29,976 nucleotides of DNA from JAKFDK01 sp036676195 (GTDB taxonomy: Bacteria; Bacillota; Sulfobacillia; Symbiobacteriales; ZC4RG38): positions 1-29,976 of the forward strand of contig JAKFDK010000126.1 of NCBI GenBank assembly GCA_036676195.1, read 5' to 3'. Below, one piece after another: positions 20,352 to 28,951 of this stretch. Position numbers and translations under genes: made by a program. Numbering within the stretch: the stretch's first letter is position 1; the number at the start of each line of letters is the position of its first letter. The notes under the pieces are model-generated. The model had not been told where the DNA came from and made no database searches. It worked only from the letters and a program-made list of their open reading frames with translations.

Positions 20352-21860
20352 CTACCGCCCCCTGACCAGAGTGTAAATGTAGCCGACCAGGACCCAGCCC
20401 GCCGTGAATTCCAGCCGCGCCAGCCACATGGCGAAGATGTAAGTCACCTTGATCCCCCAGGGCATGCCGGCGGTCGTAACACCCGAGGAGAGCCCCACGT
20501 TGCCGGTCACCGAGGCCGCTTCGAACAGGGCACTGGGGATGTCATAACCGTGGAGCGCCGTCACCATGGCCGTCAGGCCCCAGAGGGCCACGTACATGAT
20601 GATGACAGCCATGGCGGCCCGCGCCGTCCTGTCTTCCAGGACGACCTCCCGGCCCATGTGAAACTTCTCCACCACCACCGCCCGCTCGGGCACCAGCAGC
20701 CGTCGTACATCCTGAACGACCGACTTGAAGGCCAGCCCGATGCGCACCGACTTGAATCCACCCGCGGTCGATGAGGCGAAGGCCCCGAACAGCATCGCCA
20801 CGGTCATGGCCAGCAGGGCTGTCGGTCCCCATTCCAATACTAGCTGCCGGGCCGCAATATTCCCGAAACCGGTGGTGGTGTGGGCAGAGATCAGCTGCAG
20901 GTACCCGCGGCGGAACAGCGCCACGGCGCCGCTGTAGGTGCCGGTGCGCCCCAGTTCCCAGACCGTCAGCGCCCCCAGAATGGTGACAGTCACAAAGAAT
21001 GCCACCGCCTCCAGATTGCGAAACAGCTCGCGGCGGTTGCCCGTCCACACCGCCCAGTGCAGGTTGAAGTTCATACTTCCGAGCACGAACAGGACCAGGG
21101 CGCCCATTTCATAAGCAAAGCTGTGGTAGTAGCCCAGGTTCTGCACCTGTGGGGCAAACCCTCCGGTCGACCAGGCCGACATGGACATCCAGACGCCGTG
21201 CAGAAAGCTGCGCCCCGGGGCGAGCCCCTCCGTCACCCCAATGCCCCAGAGGAGCAGTGTGCCCACCAGCAGGTAGACCAGGCTGATGTACCAGATGGCC
21301 CGGGCCGTGTGCACCACGTTGGGCAACAGCCGTTCGTCCTTGGCCTCGCCCACATACATTTTGAACGCCCCTGGCAGCGACCGGACAAAGAAGGTCAGTG
21401 CCAGCACCACCATCCCCTGTCCGCCCAGCCAGGTCAGCATGAACCGCCACATGTTCAGGGCGTCTGGCAGGTGGTCGAGGTCCTGCGCCAGTGCCAGTCC
21501 GGTGGTGGTGAAACCGCTCATCACGTCAAACATCGCGTCCAGATACGACAGCCAGTACCCACTCAGGTAGTACGGCAGCCCCGCCAGCGCCATGGCCAGC
21601 AACCACGAAAATGCCGCCACCACCAGCCCCTGGGTCCAGGTCAGGTCCGCCACCCCCTCCTGCCACAGGAGTACCAGACCGAACCCGGCACTGACGGTGA
21701 TGCCAAGACTCAGCGCAAAATCAACGGCCACCGGCCATTCACCCAGGACAAGCGCGGTCAGCAGGGGGATCGCCATCAGTGCGCCGAGCAGCAACACCAC
21801 CTGCCCGGTATAATAGGCAATGCTCCGCAGCTCCTGCGGGCGCGGTCGCAGATACATCAT
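20352..21860 (-). CDS. trkH: TrkH/KtrB-type potassium channel-like transporter subunit
   Basis: The ATG at 21860 overlaps the stop of the preceding small gene (a frame from 21914 exists but lacks a ribosome site). The 502-residue membrane protein has about ten hydrophobic spans. It has the four pore loops of the Trk/Ktr/HKT superfamily, each with a filter Gly: SGFTTTGLA, SAWSTGGFAP, SAHTTTGFGN and GLSSGVTT. It forms the K+ (or Na+) pathway, gated by cytoplasmic RCK rings of TrkA/KtrA type, two of which are encoded just upstream. Length is typical of TrkH. The family is sure; Trk versus Ktr naming is not. Confidence 0.95.
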   Translation of the reverse strand: MMYLRPRPQELRSIAYYTGQVVLLLGALMAIPLLTALVLGEWPVAVDFALSLGITVSAGFGLVLLWQEGVADLTWTQGLVVAAFSWLLAMALAGLPYYLSGYWLSYLDAMFDVMSGFTTTGLALAQDLDHLPDALNMWRFMLTWLGGQGMVVLALTFFVRSLPGAFKMYVGEAKDERLLPNVVHTARAIWYISLVYLLVGTLLLWGIGVTEGLAPGRSFLHGVWMSMSAWSTGGFAPQVQNLGYYHSFAYEMGALVLFVLGSMNFNLHWAVWTGNRRELFRNLEAVAFFVTVTILGALTVWELGRTGTYSGAVALFRRGYLQLISAHTTTGFGNIAARQLVLEWGPTALLAMTVAMLFGAFASSTAGGFKSVRIGLAFKSVVQDVRRLLVPERAVVVEKFHMGREVVLEDRTARAAMAVIIMYVALWGLTAMVTALHGYDIPSALFEAASVTGNVGLSSGVTTAGMPWGIKVTYIFAMWLARLEFTAGWVLVGYIYTLVRGR

Positions 21861-21994
21861 AGCTGACCACCGCCCGCCGCCAGGGCCAGCAGCCACCCGA
21901 CCAGAACCAGGCACAGAACCGCCCCGATCTCCAACACCACACCCAGCGCCGTGTCCCGGAACCGGTAGCCCGGGCGCCTGTCCGGACGTGCCAT
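21857..21994 (-). CDS. 45-residue single-span membrane protein between trkA and trkH
   Basis: This frame starts at ATG 21994, 8 bases after a GGGAGGA site and 3 bases after the trkA stop. It ends in a TGA that overlaps the trkH ATG (ATGATG). The product begins with a basic, polar stretch (MARPDRRPGYRFRD). One membrane span follows (LGVVLEIGAVLCLVLVGWLLAL), ending AAGGGQL. Ribosome site, tight fit and overlap argue strongly that it is translated. Its size and single span recall KdpF, the small stabilising subunit of the Kdp pump, and other transporter microproteins, but I see no sequence match. A Trk/Ktr accessory subunit of this kind is not standard. Confidence 0.8.
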   Translation of the reverse strand: MARPDRRPGYRFRDTALGVVLEIGAVLCLVLVGWLLALAAGGGQL

Positions 21995-21997
21995 GGC

Positions 21998-22666
21998 CTA
22001 ATCCTCCCCCAGGAGCGTGCGCCGCAGGGGCTCCTCGGCGCCGGTGTGGGCAAGGGCCATGATGGAATCCCCGGCCATTACCTTCGTGTTGCCCCGCGGG
22101 ATCAGCACCTGGTCACCCCGAATCACCGAGACCAGCACACACCCTTCGGGCAACACCGGAGCCAGTTGCGCCACCGTCTTGTGGGTAACCGGAGCGCCCT
22201 CGGGCACGTGCATCTCCACCAGGGTCAGATCTCCGTGGTGGAATGTAAGCAGGGTGCGCATCGTCTCGGAGGCGATTTCTTTTTCAATCAGATCGGCGAT
22301 CAGGGCCGTGCTGCTGACCGTGAGCGTGATGCCCAGCCGCCCGAACACCTCGCGGTTTTTCGGGTTGTTACACCTGGCAATGGCCCGGCGCACGCCCAGC
22401 TTACGTTTCGCCAACTGACAGCAGATCAGGTTGACCTCATCCTGTCCGGTCACGGCAATGAGTACGTCCGCCCGGTCGGCCCCGGCATCAGCCAGGTCGG
22501 CCAGGGTGGTCCCGTCCCCGCAAATGGTCAGGATCTGAAACTCCTCGGCCACGATGGCACACTTGGCCGCATCGGATTCAACGAGAGAGACCCGGTGGCC
22601 ATGCTCAATCAGGGTTTTGACGAGGTAATAGCCGACCTTGCCACCGCCGACCACCACAATGTTCAA
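21998..22666 (-). CDS. trkA: TrkA/KtrA-type RCK regulatory subunit, copy 1
   Basis: The 222-residue cytoplasmic protein has an RCK_N Rossmann domain (VVVGGGKVGYYL, acidic residue in LVESD, then CGDGTTLADLADAGADRADV) and an RCK_C domain from about residue 140 (LTLVEMHVPEGAPVTHK). RCK subunits form rings that gate TrkH/KtrB in response to NAD(H), ATP/ADP or cyclic di-AMP. It starts 2 bases after the second RCK gene stops and leads into the small membrane protein and trkH. The dinucleotide motif is intact. Confidence 0.95.
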   Translation of the reverse strand: MNIVVVGGGKVGYYLVKTLIEHGHRVSLVESDAAKCAIVAEEFQILTICGDGTTLADLADAGADRADVLIAVTGQDEVNLICCQLAKRKLGVRRAIARCNNPKNREVFGRLGITLTVSSTALIADLIEKEIASETMRTLLTFHHGDLTLVEMHVPEGAPVTHKTVAQLAPVLPEGCVLVSVIRGDQVLIPRGNTKVMAGDSIMALAHTGAEEPLRRTLLGED

Positions 22667-22668
22667 CT

Positions 22669-23328
22669 TCAGCGCCTCCCGTTACTGCCGGCCAGGGTAT
22701 GCAGCGTCTCCAGCACGTCCCGGCGGGCGGCCGCGATCAACACGTCGCCGACCTGGCTGCGGTATTCCCCGTTCGGCACGTGCGCCCGTCCGGCGCGCAG
22801 CACCGCGGCCACCCGCACCTTGCCGCCAATATCAAGTTCGCTCAGGCTTCTGCCCGCCAATTGTTCGGCCACATGGACCTCAGCCGTCACAACCTCCCCG
22901 GCGCCCAGCACCTGCCGGACGTGGACCCCTTCGACCTCCAGCATGCTCAGCAGGCTGAGGGCGCCCAGGTCTGTCGGGCAGATGGTCTGGATGCCAAACT
23001 CCCGGAAGACCGATTCTTTCCCCGGGGAATTAATCCGGCCGATGACGCGCGGCACGCTGAACATGACCTTGGCCATCTGCGCGGCCATGACGTTGACCGT
23101 GTCGTGGCTGGTAACGGCGGCAAAAGCATCCGCCTGCCCGATGCCTGCCCGCCGCAGCACGTCCTCATCGATGCCCACCCCGGTAATCGTCACGCCGTTG
23201 AAGGCCGGACCGAGGGCGGCAAACGCCTCCGGCCGGCGGTCAATCACCGCCACGTCATGCTCCCGGGCGGCCAGGGCGGTGGCCAGGTGTGCCCCCACAC
23301 GCCCGCAGCCAACGATCACGATGTGCAT
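22669..23328 (-). CDS. TrkA/KtrA-type RCK regulatory subunit, copy 2
   Basis: The 219-residue protein has the same RCK_N plus RCK_C layout (VIVGCGRVGAHLATAL, acidic VIDRR, then GVGIDEDVLRRAGIGQADA; RCK_C from about residue 138). It differs much from copy 1, so the pair is an old duplication and not a recent one. Two tandem RCK genes before one trkH suggest a mixed ring or two ligand inputs; some archaea and Firmicutes show similar pairs, while Gammaproteobacterial TrkA fuses two RCK units in one chain. Its ATG directly abuts the stop of the receiver-TPR gene. Confidence 0.94.
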   Translation of the reverse strand: MHIVIVGCGRVGAHLATALAAREHDVAVIDRRPEAFAALGPAFNGVTITGVGIDEDVLRRAGIGQADAFAAVTSHDTVNVMAAQMAKVMFSVPRVIGRINSPGKESVFREFGIQTICPTDLGALSLLSMLEVEGVHVRQVLGAGEVVTAEVHVAEQLAGRSLSELDIGGKVRVAAVLRAGRAHVPNGEYRSQVGDVLIAAARRDVLETLHTLAGSNGRR

Positions 23329-24021
23329 TTACGCATCCTCCTTGGACTCCCCCAGGTCGGGGCCTTGCCCATCGTGCCGGAACATCTGCACGAGCCGATG
23401 CAGGTTGCCGAGGGCGGGGGCGTAGCTGGGGACCACCGCCAGAGCCGCCCGATACAGGCGCTGCGCCTCTGGTTCATTGCCCTGCAATTCCTCGATGCAT
23501 CCCAGCAAGTTGTACGGCTCCGGGCGGAGCGTTTCCAGCGTTAACGCCTTGCGCAGGAACGCTGCCGCCTGGGTGAAATTCCGCTGTTGGATCAACTGTT
23601 TGGCCTGATCCAGGCACCGGTCAAACCCGGCCGCCGGCGCTTGCAGGGGCAGATCCTGACGCCCCAGCACCCGGCTGACCTGGGCCAGGATCTCATCGGG
23701 GGTGAATGGCTTCTGGAGGTAGTCCAGGGCGCCCAGCTTCATTGCCTCCACCGCCGTTTCTACCGTGCCGTGGGCCGTCATCATGATCACCGGGAGGTCC
23801 GCGTGCATCCGGCGTGACTGGGTCAGGACCTCCATCCCGTCGATCCCCGGCAGCTTGAGGTCCAGCAGCAGCAGGTGGTAGCTGTGCTCAGCCATCTTTT
23901 GCAGCCCATGTTCCCCGTCCACCGCCAGATCAACCGTATAGCCGGCCGCCTCCAGACACTGGGCAATCACCAATCGGATGTTCTTTTCGTCATCCACGAC
24001 CAAGATGTGGCCCTGGGGCAT
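23329..24021 (-). CDS. Response regulator with receiver and TPR-like domain
   Basis: The start chosen is ATG 24021, with a GGAGG site about 9 bases upstream; a longer frame to 24183 lies inside the kinase gene. The 230-residue protein has a receiver domain at about 5-120 (ILVVDDEKN, phospho-acceptor in LLLLDLKLPGIDGME, TAHG, Lys in LQKPFTPDE). A helical TPR-like region follows at about 140-215 (AAAFLRKALTLETLRPEPYNLLGCIEELQGN, split by its A/B helix pattern into RKALTLE and LLGCIEELQ). No DNA-binding domain is present, so output is probably by protein contact. It overlaps the kinase gene by 32 bases and leads into the RCK genes. Confidence 0.9.
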   Translation of the reverse strand: MPQGHILVVDDEKNIRLVIAQCLEAAGYTVDLAVDGEHGLQKMAEHSYHLLLLDLKLPGIDGMEVLTQSRRMHADLPVIMMTAHGTVETAVEAMKLGALDYLQKPFTPDEILAQVSRVLGRQDLPLQAPAAGFDRCLDQAKQLIQQRNFTQAAAFLRKALTLETLRPEPYNLLGCIEELQGNEPEAQRLYRAALAVVPSYAPALGNLHRLVQMFRHDGQGPDLGESKEDA

Positions 24022-25882
24022 GTCCCGTCGCCTCCGTTTCGACCGTTTGTTTGGTTCCGGTGTCTCCCAGCGGCAGGGTAAAGAAAAACGTCGCGCCCTT
24101 GCCCTCCTGGCTGTGGACCCAAATGCGGCCGCCGTGGGCCTGGACAACCTCACGGGAGATGGCCAGCCCGAGTCCGGCACCACCTTTGGGGCGCCCCTTC
24201 ACCTGAAAGAACTTCTGAAAAATCCGCTTCTGGGCCTCGATGGGAATGCCAGGGCCGGTATCTGCCACCGAAACAAGGGCCCGGCCGGCCCGGACACGGG
24301 CATCCACGGTCACACTGCCGCCCTGGGGCGTGTAACGCAAGGCATTGCCGATCAGGTTCGTGAGCACCAGAAGCACCTGATCCGGGTCTACCCGCACCTG
24401 AACATCATCCGGTTCGGTTCGGGCTGTCAGCGTTATGCTCTTGTCCACGGCCTGGGGCTGCAGGGCTGTGACCGCGTGCTCCAGCAAGTGCTTCAGCGCC
24501 ACCGGATGGAAATCAAACTGGATGCGGCCACCCTCCAGGCGGGCAAGGTCCAGCAGGTCGCCCACCAGCCTGGTCAGCCGGTCCGTCTCCTCGGCCATGG
24601 CAGCCAGCATCTCCGCTTCCCGGGTGCCGGGCTGCAGAGCGGGATGCCTGGCCAACATGGCCGTGCCCATGGCAATGGTCGTCAGAGGCGTCCGAAACTC
24701 GTGGGTCACCGTGGCAACAAATTCGGACTTCAGGTCGTCCAATTCCTTAAAGCGGGTCACGTCCCGGAAGACCGCCACCAGACCGAGGAGCTGCTCATCC
24801 GGCCCGTCCAGCGTGACCATTTCCAGGTCGAAGAAGCGCTGTCGAACCGCCACCGGCGGTGGCTCCGCGTCGGGGTCAGCAGACGCTCCCATGGCAGCAC
24901 GTTCCAGGCGCGTATAGATATCCGGGCGGTTGACGGCCTGCAGAAAAGGCTTGCCCTGCACGAGGTGTTCATCGACTCCGAACACCGCCTCGGCAGCCGG
25001 GTTCAGCATCAGAATGCGATACCGATCATCGACTACGAACACCGGGTCGGAGATGACCCGAACAATAATGTCTGACTTCCGCCGCTCGGCCAGGAGTTGG
25101 CCGAGTTTGGTCTCCTGATATTCCCGGAGGCGAGCCACCATCTCGTTGAACTCACTGGCCAGTTGGCTGATCTCATCCTGACCGGAAACGGGAATCTTTT
25201 CCCGCAGGTTGCCCTCAGTAATCCGGCGCACCGTTTCCGTCAGGCGCAAGGTGGGGCGCACGATCGCCTCGCTCAGGTTATAGCCCAGAAACAACCCCAG
25301 GAAAACGGCCACTGCCGCGACCGTAATGGTGGACCAGGTGGCCTGCAGAGCCTTGGCGTGAGTGTCACGGTTACCGGCCAGCAAAGCCGAGTTGTTCAAG
25401 TCCTGCAGACTTCCTACCAGAGCGCGCACCTGCTTGAACGCCGGGTCAGCGTCGGTCAGGTAAAGACGCCTGGCTTCGTCACTGCGTCCGGCGGCTGTTA
25501 ACTCCAACAGGCGCGGAAACAAGGCTGAGTACACGTTGTACTGGACCTTCAAATCCTGGATGATATGACTCTCTCCGGGCTCAGTGATGTTATCCGCGGC
25601 CCGGCTGTACCAGGCCAGGAAATCGGCCTGGGCTGCGCTGTGGATTTCCTGGCTGCGGGCACTCTCACCGAGGAGCAGCAGCAGTTGCGCGCTGCCGTGG
25701 CGCTCCAAAGCAACCGCCATGTGATGTGCTGCCACCACGCTGCGGTAGTTCCGATCCGTGATGCCGGTAACAGCGGCGCCCAATCGCATGAAGTTGTAGA
25801 CGGACCAGATCCCAACCAGGGCCAGGATCAGCACCAGCAGCAGATAGCCAGCCAGGATCTTATGCCTGAGGCTACGCAGCAC
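23990..25882 (-). CDS. Membrane sensor histidine kinase (4-helix sensor, HAMP, PAS)
   Basis: The start is the GTG at 25882, 7 bases after GGAGGT; an open frame to 26053 lacks such a site. The 630-residue protein has membrane span 1 (about 10-30) and an external helical domain (31-185) like the four-helix-bundle sensors of MCPs. Span 2 (190-212), HAMP (213-265) and PAS (about 280-380, with RILMLNPAAEAVFG) follow. The HisKA domain has the phospho-accepting His near residue 393 (TVTHEFRTPLTTI), and the catalytic domain has N (NLIGNALRYTPQGG), G1 (DTGPGIP) and G2 (GGAGLGLAISREVV) boxes. It heads the Trk operon and overlaps the receiver-TPR gene, its likely partner. The signal is unknown; potassium or osmotic stress is suggested by context. 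Confidence 0.94.
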   Translation of the reverse strand: MLRSLRHKILAGYLLLVLILALVGIWSVYNFMRLGAAVTGITDRNYRSVVAAHHMAVALERHGSAQLLLLLGESARSQEIHSAAQADFLAWYSRAADNITEPGESHIIQDLKVQYNVYSALFPRLLELTAAGRSDEARRLYLTDADPAFKQVRALVGSLQDLNNSALLAGNRDTHAKALQATWSTITVAAVAVFLGLFLGYNLSEAIVRPTLRLTETVRRITEGNLREKIPVSGQDEISQLASEFNEMVARLREYQETKLGQLLAERRKSDIIVRVISDPVFVVDDRYRILMLNPAAEAVFGVDEHLVQGKPFLQAVNRPDIYTRLERAAMGASADPDAEPPPVAVRQRFFDLEMVTLDGPDEQLLGLVAVFRDVTRFKELDDLKSEFVATVTHEFRTPLTTIAMGTAMLARHPALQPGTREAEMLAAMAEETDRLTRLVGDLLDLARLEGGRIQFDFHPVALKHLLEHAVTALQPQAVDKSITLTARTEPDDVQVRVDPDQVLLVLTNLIGNALRYTPQGGSVTVDARVRAGRALVSVADTGPGIPIEAQKRIFQKFFQVKGRPKGGAGLGLAISREVVQAHGGRIWVHSQEGKGATFFFTLPLGDTGTKQTVETEATGHAPGPHLGRG

Positions 25883-26024
25883 TGTTTCACCTCCTGCTGG
25901 GATCAGGAAGCCAAGTGGCGCAGCCTCCTGACAGACAAGTGTTCCCGCTATCGGCTTACTTTGTGCCTGGCCGCCGCCGCACCATACGCTGAAGCGCCCC
26001 CATTCTTCGGACCGCATACGCGAT

Positions 26025-26053
26025 AAGATACACCTGCTGCGGGTCCCTAGCAA
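26025..26053 (-). promoter_or_regulatory. Candidate promoter of the kinase-trk operon
   Basis: On the minus strand TTGCTA (26053 to 26048) and TATCTT (26030 to 26025) are separated by 17 bases, each matching the sigma-A boxes at four of six positions. It lies about 145 bases before the GTG of the kinase gene. The 257-base divergent gap (25883-26139) holds no riboswitch that I could recognise, including the cyclic di-AMP (ydaO) class often found before potassium genes. Confidence 0.4.
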
Positions 26054-26139
26054 CCGGCGTACCTAACTCTTGACGCTTTCTTGATACCGGGCCGGCTCCA
26101 CATCCTGCATACTAAAAGCGGTGGGCCGGAACTGGAGGG

Positions 26140-27684
26140 ATGCCCTTGGGCTTGAACCGTTTCCGCCGGTGGTTTACAGTGCGGCCCTGGCATCCCTACC
26201 TGGCCGCCTTGCTGCTGGTGGCAGTTGCCTCCGGAGCCGGGGCGGTCGTCGTGCACCACCTCGATCCCACGAATCTGGTCATGCTGTATCTGCTCGCCGT
26301 GGTGATCACCGGCCTCCGCTGGGGCAGGGGCGCCGCCGTTTTTGCCTCCATATTGGGCGTACTCACCTTTGACTTCTTTTTTGTACCGCCCCACCTGACC
26401 TTCGCCGTCGCCAATGCGCAGTATTTTATTACCTTTGCCGCCTTGCTGGTGGTTGCCCTGGTGATTGGCACACTGACTGGCCGTTTGCGTGAACACGCCG
26501 CCATGCTGCGGTGCCGGGAACAGGAGACGGCTGCCCTGTACGCCTTCAGCCGTACGATGATCGCTGCGCCTGATTTGCCAAGCGTCACTCGTGCTCTGGT
26601 CAGCCAAGTGAGCGAAGGTCTCGGCCACCCTGCGGCCGTGTTGCTGCCAGAACAGGGCAGACTCACGGTATCTGACGCCAGCCCCGGGTTTTCGGCCGAT
26701 GCGCGGGACCTGGCGGTGGCCGAGCAGACATGTGCCACTGGTCAGCCCTCCGGATGGGCAGGACCATCCCACTCCGCCTCGACAGTCGGCTGTATTCCGA
26801 TCCGGACTGCGCATGGAGTGATCGGGGTTCTGGCGGTACAGATGTCCGCAACCGGGGCTCCTGTAAGCTCCGGACACAGAGGGCTGATGGAGACGTTTAC
26901 GGCCCAGGCCGCCATTATTATGGAGCGGATCGAGTTGGCCGAGGCGGCCCGCCGTGCCCATCTGTTAGAAGAGGCCGAAAGGCTGCACGATGCCTTGCTG
27001 CACTCCATCTCTCACGCTCTGCGCACCCCCCTGGCTGCCATTATCGGGAGCCTGAGTACCCTGGCCGATCCGATGCATGCGAACCTCGGCCCGGAGGTCC
27101 GTACCGAACTGCTGGACACGGCTCGGGAGGAAGCGGAGCGGCTCAACTGGTTAGTGCGTAACCTCCTGGATATGACTCGCCTGGAATCCGGGCACCTGAA
27201 GCTGACCATGGACTGGCATGACATCGAAGATGTGCTCGGCGTGGCGCTGGGTCAGACGGCTGCCAGTCTTGGTGGACGGCCAGTCCACGTGCGCATCCCG
27301 GACAAACTGCCACTGGTGCCCCTGGACCAGGTCCTGATTGTCCAGGTGGTTGACAATCTCCTTACCAACGCCGCCAAGTACTCACCGCCGGGTTCGCCGA
27401 TCGAGATTGAGGTGCGTACGGATCGCACGGCTGTGGCCATCCAAGTCGCCGATCGTGGCCCGGGCATCTCCGCCAGTGACCGTGAACGGATCTTTGAGAA
27501 GTTTTACCGGGTGGAGCAGCCCGGCAACCCTTCCGGGACCGGCCTGGGCCTGGCTATATGCAAGGGCATTGTCGAAGCGCACCGGGGCCGGATTGAGGCA
27601 GAACCCCGCGCCGGCGGGGGTACCATGATTATCTTCACCCTGCCGCTGCAGCAGCAGGCACCCGGAAGCGAGGTACAGCCATGA
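26140..27684 (+). CDS. Short KdpD-like sensor histidine kinase (DUF4118-GAF-HK)
   Basis: The 514-residue protein matches the C-terminal half of KdpD. Four membrane spans of the DUF4118 type (about 18-115, with NLVMLYLLAVVITGLRWGRG and TFDFFFVPPHLTFAV) are followed by a GAF domain (about 140-265). The HisKA domain has His292 (SISHALRTPLAAI), and the ATPase domain has N (NLLTNAAKYSPPG), G1 (DRGPGIS) and G2 (GTGLGLAIC) boxes. The cytoplasmic N-terminal KdpD and USP domains of full-length KdpD (about 390 residues) are missing. The H-box has Ala where most kinases have Asp or Glu (HALRTPL), which may change autokinase or phosphatase balance. ATG 26140 abuts its GGAGGG site; a TTG at 26146 is better spaced. 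The stop overlaps the kdpE ATG. Confidence 0.93.
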   Translation: MPLGLNRFRRWFTVRPWHPYLAALLLVAVASGAGAVVVHHLDPTNLVMLYLLAVVITGLRWGRGAAVFASILGVLTFDFFFVPPHLTFAVANAQYFITFAALLVVALVIGTLTGRLREHAAMLRCREQETAALYAFSRTMIAAPDLPSVTRALVSQVSEGLGHPAAVLLPEQGRLTVSDASPGFSADARDLAVAEQTCATGQPSGWAGPSHSASTVGCIPIRTAHGVIGVLAVQMSATGAPVSSGHRGLMETFTAQAAIIMERIELAEAARRAHLLEEAERLHDALLHSISHALRTPLAAIIGSLSTLADPMHANLGPEVRTELLDTAREEAERLNWLVRNLLDMTRLESGHLKLTMDWHDIEDVLGVALGQTAASLGGRPVHVRIPDKLPLVPLDQVLIVQVVDNLLTNAAKYSPPGSPIEIEVRTDRTAVAIQVADRGPGISASDRERIFEKFYRVEQPGNPSGTGLGLAICKGIVEAHRGRIEAEPRAGGGTMIIFTLPLQQQAPGSEVQP

Positions 27685-28409
27685 GCTCAGACAGGCGCGG
27701 CCCCACACCCGTCATCCGGGCGGTCACGCGCGTGCTGGTGGTCGATGATGAACGGCCAATCCGACGCTTCCTCCGGGCCGTCCTCGCAACTCAGGGCTAC
27801 GAGGTGACTGAGGCAGGCAGCGTTCAAGAAGCATTGACGCAAGCTGCGGCAGGTCGGCCGGACATTGTCATTTTGGACCTTGGTCTTCCGGATGGTGAGG
27901 GTCTGACGGTGGTGAACAGCCTGCGCGCCAGAACCGATATTCCGATTCTGATCCTGTCGGTCCGCGGACAGGAAGCGGATAAAGTGTCTGCTCTGGATGC
28001 CGGTGCCGATGACTATTTGACCAAGCCCTTCAGCACGGGTGAACTGCTCGCCCGGCTACGGGCCGCTCTGCGGCGAACTGCCCGTACCGGTGAAGAGTTT
28101 GTGTTCAGAACGGGCGGTCTGATGATCGATACGGCCAGGCGATTGGTCACCGTTGAAGGGGAAGAAGTGCATCTCACCTCGACTGAATTTGCCCTCCTGA
28201 AGGCACTCACCCAGCAGGCCGGAAAGGTGATCACGCATCGGCAATTGCTGCAAATGGTGTGGGGGCCCGGGTACGAGACTGACTCCCACATCCTGCGGGT
28301 GAATATCAGCAACCTGCGGCGCAAGATTGAGCCTGACCCGGTTCAGCCGCGGTACATCATGACTGAGCCCGGTGTTGGCTACCGGTTACGTGTTTTGGAA
28401 AGCACCTGA
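27681..28409 (+). CDS. kdpE: KdpE-like OmpR-family response regulator
   Basis: The 242-residue protein has a receiver domain (Asp22-Asp23, phospho-acceptor Asp66 in VILDLGLPDGEG, Lys in YLTKPFSTGE). A winged-helix DNA-binding domain follows at about 140-237 (VHLTSTEFALLKALTQQAGKV by its parts LTSTEFALL and SHILRVNISNLRRKIE, ending EPGVGYRL). KdpE normally activates kdpFABC at low K+. No kdp pump genes are in the window, so here it may control the divergent trk operon or a distant kdp locus. An N-terminal extension of about 14 residues precedes the usual start of the receiver. ATGA overlap couples it to the KdpD-like kinase. Confidence 0.93.
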   Translation: MSSDRRGPTPVIRAVTRVLVVDDERPIRRFLRAVLATQGYEVTEAGSVQEALTQAAAGRPDIVILDLGLPDGEGLTVVNSLRARTDIPILILSVRGQEADKVSALDAGADDYLTKPFSTGELLARLRAALRRTARTGEEFVFRTGGLMIDTARRLVTVEGEEVHLTSTEFALLKALTQQAGKVITHRQLLQMVWGPGYETDSHILRVNISNLRRKIEPDPVQPRYIMTEPGVGYRLRVLEST

Positions 28410-28426
28410 CGAGAGGTGACGATTCT

Positions 28427-28624
28427 TTGCTCGGGCGACTTGTGCAATACCTTCATTTGTGGCAGAAGCGCCGGCTGCTCTGTCCGGGCGCCACATTGTG
28501 GGATCAGGAGGAAGAGTCAGAGGTCGAGGTGATCTCCCACCCGACCGGCAGCCGCTGCCTGGTCAGGTACCCGGACGGCTGGGAACGGATTGTCGAGGTC
28601 AGCAAACTCACAAAGGCGAGATAG
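28427..28624 (+). CDS. Small protein downstream of kdpE
   Basis: The TTG start at 28427 lies 17 bases after the kdpE stop and has an AGAGGTGA site about 9 bases upstream. The 65-residue product has an acidic middle (DQEEESEVEV) and a compact pattern of likely strands (SRCLVRYPDGWERIVEVSKL), as in small SH3-like barrels. No family is recognised. Position and ribosome site suggest it is expressed with the KdpDE-like pair. Confidence 0.6.
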   Translation: MLGRLVQYLHLWQKRRLLCPGATLWDQEEESEVEVISHPTGSRCLVRYPDGWERIVEVSKLTKAR

Positions 28625-28951
28625 ACCTGTCGTGGCAACATGCGGTTGAACTCAAGAGCCCTGGGCATGGGCAGGATCGTGCAAGAAGTACCAGACCAGC
28701 CTGCGAAACGGGGATTCCAGCCTGGAAACGCAGCGCTGCCCGGGGCAGCATGCCCCGGGCGCGCCAACGAACCCACAGATTCAAGGAGAAAACCCGCCGG
28801 CCAGTGGCAACCCCAATCAATACCTGCCGCCGTATCTCCCTGGAGCCGGGCCGGCACTGGCCTCCTTGGCACGGCCAAAGACCGCAACGGAGACGCAGGA
28901 GATTAGCGAGTTGGCGGATCAGGGTAAGCGACTCGGGGGTTGTCGGTAGTC
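28625..28951. other. Non-coding stretch with a strong palindrome
   Basis: Apart from short open frames without character, the stretch holds a perfect inverted repeat GCCCGGGGCA-GCA-TGCCCCGGGC at 28738-28760. No T-run follows, so it is not a standard intrinsic terminator on either strand. Confidence 0.5.

Noticed and set aside
25883..26139. Cyclic di-AMP (ydaO) riboswitch before the potassium operon
   Set aside because: The region was read for the conserved ydaO blocks because of the context, but they are not present in order; only a candidate promoter was found.
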